Made by a program: the position numbers and the translations under genes
Notes under the pieces: generated by a model
Told to the model about the DNA's origin: nothing
What the model saw: the letters and a program-made list of their open reading frames with translations, nothing else
Database searches by the model: none
Part shown: positions 1-4,102 of the stretch, piece by piece
Layout: every line of letters starts with the position of its first letter
How positions within the stretch are numbered: position 1 is the first letter of the stretch
DNA from: an uncultured Planctomycetaceae bacterium
Lineage (GTDB): Bacteria > Planctomycetota > Planctomycetia > Planctomycetales > Planctomycetaceae
Direction of reading: 5' to 3'
Assembly: GCA_903898975.1 (NCBI GenBank)
Contig: CAIUHT010000258.1
Location: 1 to 6,042 of the forward strand
Length of the DNA stretch: 6,042 nt

Positions 1-37
1 CCTCGCCTCGTGGATCGGTCGGGAAGCTGTACCGTGT

Positions 38-835
38 TTAAGATTGCCGCTCCGTCGCGAGGGGAGGGAGTTTGCGCGCGCCGGCCCGTCGCGCCGCTTT
101 TCCCCTAAGCCTCGTTTCCCTTTCCTTCAGAGAGTCGAGCGCCGCCAGAAACGACTCCAGCGGCGCCTGCCTCACGGGAATCTCAAGGGCCGACAGGCAG
201 AACTCGCACTCATAGGGACAACCCCGCGAGGCTTCCACATACACGACGCGCTGGGCCAGATCGGTCTCGGTGTAGAGATCGTACGGAAGGACCAACTGCT
301 CGAACTGGGGCAACGTCGCCGCGATCAGCTTGGGAGGCCGGGCCGGTAGTCCAGCGGACTGCACGACGGGCAGTCGCGACTCCAAGGGTCCATCCGCGAC
401 AACCGGTCCGTCAGCCCCCTCTCCCGGCGTCTCGCCCATGGCGGGATTGGCCAGCAACTGCCGACACAGATCTCGAAATGCGAGATCCCCCTCACCGGTG
501 ATGACGTGATCGGCGAGGGCGACAATCTCCATCCCCTCCCACTCGTGGCTGACCTCGGGCCCGCCCAACACCACGCAGATCTCAGGGGCCAGCCGCTTTA
601 AATCGGCGACCAGCCGCGTCATTGGCTCGACATTCCAGATGTAGACCCCCAGCCCCAGGATCCGCGGCTGTCGGGCCAGCAAGGCCTCCAGCAGATCGAC
701 CGTTCGCTGGCTGATGTCGAATTCGAGCATCTCAGCCCGGGGGCGCAGTTCCGCCAGATTCGCCAGCAGATAACGCAGCCCGAATGAAGCGTGGGCGTAT
801 TTCGCGTTCAGCGTGGCCAGGACGATGTCACTCAT
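38..835 (-). CDS. B12-binding radical SAM protein, C-terminally truncated (possibly a pseudogene)
   Basis: The 265-residue product resembles radical SAM enzymes with an N-terminal cobalamin-binding-like domain (MSDIVLATLNAKY start, GLGVYIWN at 62-69, GGPEVS at 91-96, GEGD at 114-117). A Pro/Gly/Ala-rich linker spans about 131-170. Then YVEASRGCPYECEFC carries the CxxxCxxC motif (Cys206, 210, 213), which binds the 4Fe-4S cluster that cleaves S-adenosylmethionine. Family members are usually well over 400 residues and continue into the rest of the TIM-barrel-like catalytic domain. Here the match fades at about residue 238, and a basic, unfamiliar tail runs to TAA. The barrel is therefore missing and the product is probably inactive. 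I chose the ATG at 833-835 because the family starts there; an upstream in-frame TTG at 917-919 adds 28 unfamiliar residues. No clear Shine-Dalgarno precedes the ATG. The substrate cannot be told. It lies 214 bases downstream of the stress-protein gene, on the same strand. Confidence 0.72.
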   Translation of the reverse strand: MSDIVLATLNAKYAHASFGLRYLLANLAELRPRAEMLEFDISQRTVDLLEALLARQPRILGLGVYIWNVEPMTRLVADLKRLAPEICVVLGGPEVSHEWEGMEIVALADHVITGEGDLAFRDLCRQLLANPAMGETPGEGADGPVVADGPLESRLPVVQSAGLPARPPKLIAATLPQFEQLVLPYDLYTETDLAQRVVYVEASRGCPYECEFCLSALEIPVRQAPLESFLAALDSLKERETRLRGKAARRAGARKLPPLATERQS

Positions 836-910
836 CAGGGCGAAATCGCTGCGAAATGCAAGAACATCGGGAGGGAGACCTGCGAGTCCAGGCTGGCCCG
901 CTCCCGGCTC

Positions 911-924
911 AGAGACCAATCTCT
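911..924 (-). other. Small perfect stem-loop ahead of the radical SAM gene
   Basis: AGAGA and TCTCT pair as a 5-bp stem around a 4-base loop, 75 bases upstream of the preferred ATG at 833-835. The alternative TTG start (917-919) lies in its loop, which argues against that start. A stem this short can arise by chance. Confidence 0.2.
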
Positions 925-987
925 AAACCAGGCAGACTCAACTCTGCTCGTCTCCTCAACATTGTCGCAGATCGCCTGACGGGGCAA

Positions 988-1009
988 CAGGCCGCAGCGC
1001 GGCGACCTG
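988..1009 (-). terminator. Weak candidate terminator hairpin after the universal stress protein gene
   Basis: GCCGC (991-995) and GCGGC (999-1003) form a 5-bp GC stem with a 3-base loop. CAG/CTG can add three pairs outside a GAC bulge (1004-1006). It lies about 40 bases past the stress-protein stop on the minus strand. No T run follows, so it is not a classical intrinsic terminator. Nothing else recognisable occupies the 214-base spacer 836-1049. Confidence 0.2.
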
Positions 1010-1049
1010 CTCCCCCGCCCCCCCTCTCGTTTCGCAGACGCTGCCGGCG

Positions 1050-1829
1050 TTACTTGCCGGCCTTGACCGCCTTCCGCTCCCGCTCGGCCGGTTTGGCCGT
1101 CTCGGTCGCACGCGTCCCGGGAGTCGCCCCCCCTGCGGCACCAGCCGCTGCCGCCTGGCCTCCCGAGAGCTGGCTTCCCACAGGCGGAATGACCGCAACC
1201 TCGCTGCCGTTCCCCTGACTTCCAGCAGCCGAGCCGCAGGGGGTTGGGCCACAGGGCGCGGGACCACAGGGGGCCGGGGCGACCGGGTCGACGGTGGCGG
1301 CTTTGGCGACGGGGGGTGCTGGGGCGGCTGCCGCGGTCGCGGTCTCACTTTTCGCGGCCACCACACTGGGTACCCCGATGGCTGCGGCCGCTTTCTGCCC
1401 AACCGTCAGCACCGGGCAGCCTGCCAATCGCACCACGCGTTCGGCGATACTGCCCATGAGCAGATGTCCCAGCGCCCCGCGACCATGCGTGCCGACCACG
1501 ATCAGGTTGATCCGCTGCTCATCGGCGTACCGCACAATCTCGTTCGCCGGGTTCCCGTGTCGAATCTGCCGGACGACAATGCGTCCGGACGCCCACTCTC
1601 GCGTGACCACTCCATCGAGGGCCCGTCGGGCATCGGCTTCGAGTTGCAGCAGGTATTCCGAGGGGACCGGCAAGGCGAACCCTGGTTCGGGAGCCAGCAG
1701 CAGCGGATCGGGCAGGACATGCACCAGGTGCAATTCGCCACCAAATCGCTCCGCCAACGCACACGCCTGCTGGCGCGCCGCCTGCGAGCAATCACTGAAA
1801 TCGGTGGCCAACAAAATGCGGTCGTACAT
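1050..1829 (-). CDS. Universal stress protein (UspA family) with a long low-complexity C-terminal tail
   Basis: The product is 259 residues. Residues 1-145 form one complete Usp domain: the typical MYDRILLATDFS first strand, HLVHVLPDP, then HGNPANEIVRYA, NLIVVGTHGRG and CPVLTVG. The ATP-binding signature G-2x-G-9x-G-S is intact (Gly113, Gly116, Gly126, Ser127), so it probably belongs to the nucleotide-binding type. These cytoplasmic proteins support survival under starvation or stress; a specific partner cannot be read here. Residues 146-259 are an Ala/Pro/Gly-rich tail, probably disordered, containing three APCGP-like units (186-200) and a basic end (ERERKAVKAGK). Single-domain Usp proteins are usually about 140-160 residues, so the tail is an unusual addition. 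An in-frame GTG at 1839-1841 adds MRCC, but it sits inside the Shine-Dalgarno region, so ATG at 1827-1829 is preferred. The gene is separated by large gaps on both sides and may be transcribed alone. Confidence 0.92.
   Translation of the reverse strand: MYDRILLATDFSDCSQAARQQACALAERFGGELHLVHVLPDPLLLAPEPGFALPVPSEYLLQLEADARRALDGVVTREWASGRIVVRQIRHGNPANEIVRYADEQRINLIVVGTHGRGALGHLLMGSIAERVVRLAGCPVLTVGQKAAAAIGVPSVVAAKSETATAAAAPAPPVAKAATVDPVAPAPCGPAPCGPTPCGSAAGSQGNGSEVAVIPPVGSQLSGGQAAAAGAAGGATPGTRATETAKPAERERKAVKAGK
1234..1278. repeat. Three tandem imperfect 15-bp repeats in the stress-protein tail
   Basis: Units 1234-1248, 1249-1263 and 1264-1278 share a CCRCAGGG core and are exactly 15 bases each, so they keep the reading frame. 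They encode APCGP, APCGP and TPCGS on the minus strand. In-frame copying by slippage is the simplest explanation. Copy number may vary between strains. Confidence 0.75.
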
Positions 1830-1835
1830 GCAACA

Positions 1836-1844
1836 CCTCACCTT
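1836..1844 (-). promoter_or_regulatory. Ribosome binding site deciding the stress-protein start
   Basis: On the minus strand AAGGTGAGG lies 6 bases before the ATG at 1827-1829. It contains the alternative GTG codon (1839-1841), which makes that codon an unlikely start. Confidence 0.65.
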
Positions 1845-2278
1845 TCAAGAAGAGTCCACGCTCAACAGCCCCCACAGGTCGCGCGGTGACTCGGAAAACC
1901 GGCCTGCGGGCGGGAATCCCCACCACGGGCACCTTGCCCCCGCAGCGCGAGACGCATGAGGGCTCGGAGCCGCACGGCCCCGGCCAGGCGATTCGGCGGG
2001 AAACATCGGCCAGTCAAATCGCAACGGGGGGTACCGATCCCCGACTCGTCGGCCGCTCCGTCACTCCATCCCCCCGTGCGTCCTGCAGGCCCGCATCGCT
2101 TCCTGCGAAACGCCGGCAGATCCGGCTTGCGGCCCGACTTCTATCGTCAGGCCTGGCGCAGGCTGGTCAATTCCCCGCTGCGAGTTTTTCAGGCCGCGCA
2201 AGCTCACCGGCTGCAGAAGTGGCAATGCCCCAGCCGCGCTGTAAAACGCAATTTCCACCGCAAGACAGGCCCCTTCCC
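1845..2278. other. Intergenic stretch without a supportable gene
   Basis: This stretch lies between the stress-protein gene and the hairpins after the secreted-protein gene. Open frames on both strands (for example plus 1956-2384) give Arg/Pro/Ser-rich products with no recognised motif and no good ribosome binding site, as expected by chance in GC-rich DNA. The stress-protein promoter should lie near its left end, but I see no clear -35/-10 pair. A small perfect stem (GCCGG 2112-2116 with CCGGC 2122-2126) is present; its role is unknown. No tRNA, CRISPR or insertion-sequence ends were seen. Confidence 0.5.
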
Positions 2279-2300
2279 AGGCATTCCCCGAGGGGTGCCT
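2279..2300 (-). terminator. Second hairpin downstream of the secreted-protein gene
   Basis: AGGCA (2279-2283) pairs with TGCCT (2296-2300), and the inner CCC (2286-2288) pairs with GGG (2293-2295) around a CGAG loop, leaving a two-base TT bulge. On the minus strand it directly follows the stronger hairpin at 2311-2348. The two may act together in ending transcription, or mark the end of a processed transcript. No T run follows. Confidence 0.35.
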
Positions 2301-2310
2301 GCAGGAATGG

Positions 2311-2348
2311 GAATGGCCCGCCACGGAACATGTCCGGGCGGGCCATTC
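2311..2348 (-). terminator. Strong perfect hairpin, candidate transcription end for the secreted-protein gene
   Basis: GAATGGCCCGCC (2311-2322) is the exact reverse complement of 2337-2348, giving 12 perfect pairs. Past one unpaired A (2323), CGGA (2324-2327) pairs with TCCG (2333-2336) around the five-base loop ACATG. The total is 16 pairs, mostly G-C. It starts 87 bases after the stop of the minus-strand gene that ends at 2436. No T run follows on the minus strand and only a weakly T-rich stretch on the plus strand, so it is not a textbook intrinsic terminator. A transcript-stabilising 3' hairpin, a protein-binding palindrome or a mobile-repeat copy remain possible. Confidence 0.55.
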
Positions 2349-2435
2349 AGTCATTCACTCTGTCTTGAGAACGTGACCTCCTGAAGAGGGACTGGGGTTT
2401 CGACCGACCAGCTCCACGCTCACCGACTTGGCCGT

Positions 2436-3158
2436 TCAGTCGGCGAACGGGTTCCCAGATTCATCAGCCCGCAGCCGCGAGACCGCTCGCGTTCGCGCCT
2501 GAGTCGAGTCGCGTCCCAGTCGCTCAGACCGCTCGCCCCGCTCGGGCGACTGCCCGTAAACCGGGTAGCCCGCGGGACCGTAGTAACCCGGCTGCTGGTA
2601 GCCATACCCGGCAGGAGCATAGGGCTGGCCACCGTAATAGCCCGGCTGCCCGTAATAACCGACCGGAGCGGGAGTTCCGATGATCGGCTGACTGATCGCG
2701 GGGGGCAGGACCGGGCCCGAGTAGTACCCCCCAGGCTGGGGACACCCACCGTAACCGGGCTGGCAGTTCCCGCCGCCCACCGGATAGCCGTAAGGCTGTG
2801 CGGGGTACGAGCACGGCTGAGGGGCGTAAACCGGCGGGCAGGCGGGACCATAGACCGGGCGGCAGGCGGGTCGACAGGGAGCGCAACCGAGACCGCAGTT
2901 GAAACCGAGGCCACAGCCCCAACCGAAGAACGCTGTTTTGTCGGCAGTCGCCGATGGGCCTGCGCTGGCCGATTTTCCCCCCCAGCCCGAGTCGCCCTTG
3001 CGGTCGACTTCCCCAGCCGGCGCATCGGGACTGGCCTGGGGAGAAGTGCCCTTGGACACGGGCGGGGCGAATCCGTTGTCTTGGGCGAGAGCCACGCTGG
3101 CCGAAGCTCCCAACAGCAGGCCGGCCAACCCACGCGTCCACATCCATCGAGTCGCCAT
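2436..3158 (-). CDS. Secreted Cys/Gly/Pro/Tyr-rich hypothetical protein
   Basis: I do not recognise a family. The 240-residue product has a clear Sec signal peptide: basic start (MATRWMWTRG), hydrophobic core LAGLLLGASASVALA, and likely cleavage after Ala25. A polar, Ser/Pro/Ala-rich segment follows (26-75). Residues 82-139 hold nine cysteines (82, 88, 92, 95, 99, 107, 116, 132, 139) among Gly, Pro and Tyr. Residues 120-202 are dominated by PYGYP, QPGYYG and GYYG motifs. The end is charged (SPERGERSERLGRD...), closing in GNPFAD. No enzyme motif is visible, so a structural or surface role outside the cytoplasm, perhaps stabilised by disulfides, is inferred. The ATG at 3156-3158 is fixed by the signal peptide and by GAGGAGA five bases upstream; the frame stays open to 3380, but that extension would bury the signal peptide. 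It faces away from csrA, and strong hairpins follow its stop. Confidence 0.72.
   Translation of the reverse strand: MATRWMWTRGLAGLLLGASASVALAQDNGFAPPVSKGTSPQASPDAPAGEVDRKGDSGWGGKSASAGPSATADKTAFFGWGCGLGFNCGLGCAPCRPACRPVYGPACPPVYAPQPCSYPAQPYGYPVGGGNCQPGYGGCPQPGGYYSGPVLPPAISQPIIGTPAPVGYYGQPGYYGGQPYAPAGYGYQQPGYYGPAGYPVYGQSPERGERSERLGRDSTQARTRAVSRLRADESGNPFAD
2578..2648. repeat. Repeated QPGYYG-coding segments in the secreted protein
   Basis: The 17-base segments 2578-2594 and 2632-2648 agree at 15 positions and lie 54 bases (18 codons) apart. On the minus strand both encode QPGYYG (residues 171-176 and 189-194). Diverged PYGYP and GYGYQ motifs surround them, consistent with growth of this part by internal duplication. 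Confidence 0.6.
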
Positions 3159-3163
3159 CTGTC

Positions 3164-3170
3164 TCTCCTC
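3164..3170 (-). promoter_or_regulatory. Strong ribosome binding site of the secreted-protein gene
   Basis: GAGGAGA on the minus strand sits five bases before the ATG at 3156-3158. It fixes this start over the longer open frame and suggests efficient translation. Confidence 0.75.
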
Positions 3171-3622
3171 ATTGAAAAGCAGGTGCCTGGCGAGGCGGGC
3201 GGTCACTCGCATCCGAGGACCGACGGTCGCGATTTGCGAACCGTGAAAAGAGTGAGATGCAGCCCTCGTGCCAATCCACCAAGAAACGTCTCGAAATCGC
3301 AACACACCGCATAAATCCAGCTCGATTTTCATTCCCCACGATCTCGATCCACACCCCTTCCGCACCCCAAAGAGGTTCAAATCCAGAACTGTCTGATTTA
3401 CAAAATCGCTTCAAACGCGACACCTTTTAATCGAATCGACTACACCCACTGCAATTTTCTGACAACAAACTTCCAGCCCGAGACAAAGTGGAGGACACCC
3501 CGGACGACCGCGACGACCCACAGAAAAACATAGGCACTTATATCAATGAGACTTACAACGTTTTCAATCGCTCAAAACCGAGGCTTGGCACGGCGAATGC
3601 ATCTCCTCAGGATCCATCAACC
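3171..3622. other. Divergent intergenic region with lower GC, likely holding promoters for both directions
   Basis: The whole gap between the secreted-protein start (3158) and csrA start (3710) is 551 bases. From about 3240 to 3560 it is visibly richer in A and T than its surroundings, with runs such as TTTTAA and CAATTTTCTGACAACAAA. Promoters for both genes should lie here. I could not settle on a convincing -35/-10 pair on either strand. Open frames are present (minus 3169-3423, plus from 3488), but they lack recognisable products and good start signals. Confidence 0.45.
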
Positions 3623-3654
3623 GGGAGCAACTGTCGCAATGACAGAAGCCTCCC
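3623..3654 (+). promoter_or_regulatory. Hairpin with GGA element in the csrA leader
   Basis: GGGAG (3623-3627) pairs with CTCCC (3650-3654). Inside, CTGTC (3631-3635) pairs with GACAG (3641-3645) around the loop GCAAT, with an internal loop of 3 and 4 bases between the two stems. It ends 55 bases before the csrA ATG. GGA trinucleotides, the core of CsrA binding sites, occur at 3610-3612, 3624-3626, 3658-3660 and in the ribosome binding site (3697-3699). Several bacterial csrA genes are controlled by their own product through such sites; that this leader works so is inference. If transcription starts inside or downstream of it, the hairpin is irrelevant to the mRNA. Confidence 0.35.
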
Positions 3655-3695
3655 AGTGGACCAGAACCCCCCAGATTTCCTGCGTGGCCCCTTTT

Positions 3696-3700
3696 TGGAG
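3696..3700 (+). promoter_or_regulatory. csrA: Ribosome binding site deciding the csrA start
   Basis: TGGAG lies nine bases before the ATG at 3710-3712. It supports the family-typical start over the longer frame opening at 3488. Its GGA could also be bound by CsrA. Confidence 0.6.
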
Positions 3701-3709
3701 ACCCTGACA

Positions 3710-4003
3710 ATGCTCGTTCTCGCCCGAAAACCTCTGGAGTCGATTCATATCGGTGACAACGTCCTGATCAAGGTGTTGTACATTCGCAACGGTGTCGTCC
3801 GAATTGGCATCGACGCTCCGCAGTCCGTCCGGGTCTTCCGAGGCGAACTGTTCCATGAAATTCAAGTCGCCGCGGAGGTCATCCCCGCCCCCATGCCTGT
3901 CGCTTCCACTCCGCCTCTAGCCGGCTTGGTCCGGGAACGGACCGCCCGTCGCACCCTCCATCGGGCGAACCTCCCCGGCACCGTCGCGATCCCCAGCCAC
4001 TGA
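3710..4003 (+). CDS. csrA: Carbon storage regulator CsrA with C-terminal extension
   Basis: CsrA/RsmA is a small dimeric RNA-binding protein that binds GGA motifs in mRNA leaders and changes translation or stability. The 97-residue product starts MLVLARKPLESIHIGDNVLIKVL and continues with VRIGIDAPQSVRVFRGELFHEIQ, matching the five-strand fold along its length. The RNA-contacting positions known from E. coli are kept: Leu4 and Arg6 in the first strand and Arg44 in the fifth (VFRGEL). Phe43 replaces the His of the E. coli protein. Typical CsrA proteins are about 60-75 residues; here residues 53-97 form a Pro/Ala-rich then Arg-rich tail (RERTARRTLHR), whose role is unknown. The ATG at 3710 is chosen by homology and by TGGAG nine bases upstream; an in-frame GTG at 3488 would add 74 unconvincing residues. 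The S41 protease gene follows 99 bases later in the same direction and could share the transcript. The mRNA targets cannot be identified from this window. Confidence 0.93.
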   Translation: MLVLARKPLESIHIGDNVLIKVLYIRNGVVRIGIDAPQSVRVFRGELFHEIQVAAEVIPAPMPVASTPPLAGLVRERTARRTLHRANLPGTVAIPSH

Positions 4004-4065
4004 CCCAGCCCCCCAGCCACAGCTCTTTCATCCTCCGCTCAACCCCCTCATCTCACTCCTCCCCA
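4004..4065 (+). promoter_or_regulatory. C-rich, G-poor spacer between csrA and the protease gene
   Basis: These 62 bases right after the csrA stop contain 36 C and only 4 G by hand count, with repeated pyrimidine runs. Unstructured C-over-G RNA is the hallmark of Rho-loading (rut) sites, so some transcripts could end here before the protease gene. The surrounding DNA is C-rich on this strand too, so the composition may mean nothing. Confidence 0.25.
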
Positions 4066-4088
4066 GTTTGGGTGCCCACCTTCACAAC

Positions 4089-4093
4089 AAGGA
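4089..4093 (+). promoter_or_regulatory. Ribosome binding site deciding the protease start
   Basis: AAGGA ends nine bases before the ATG at 4103-4105. The upstream in-frame TTG codons at 4094 and 4097 lie too close to it to be used efficiently, so ATG is preferred. Confidence 0.65.
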
Positions 4094-4102
4094 TTGTTGG
4101 TC

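Noticed and set aside
784..1459. Several plus-strand frames opposite the stress-protein and radical SAM genes.
   Set aside because: They are antisense to clear genes and give Arg/Pro-rich translations without motifs.
1956..2384. Plus-strand open frame of 142 codons in the large gap (with an overlapping one at 1886-2368).
   Set aside because: Arg/Pro/Ser-rich product with no motif, no good ribosome binding site, and its end runs through the strong hairpin; such frames are common by chance in GC-rich DNA.
3169..3423. Minus-strand 84-codon frame starting at GTG whose TGA touches the ribosome binding site of the secreted-protein gene, as translationally coupled genes do.
   Set aside because: The product shows no recognisable family, the start is weak, and the region looks like a promoter stretch. 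Worth reviving only if conserved.
3488..3709. N-terminal extension of CsrA from an upstream in-frame GTG.
   Set aside because: The added residues resemble no CsrA, composition is not coding-like, and a well-placed ribosome binding site precedes the ATG at 3710.
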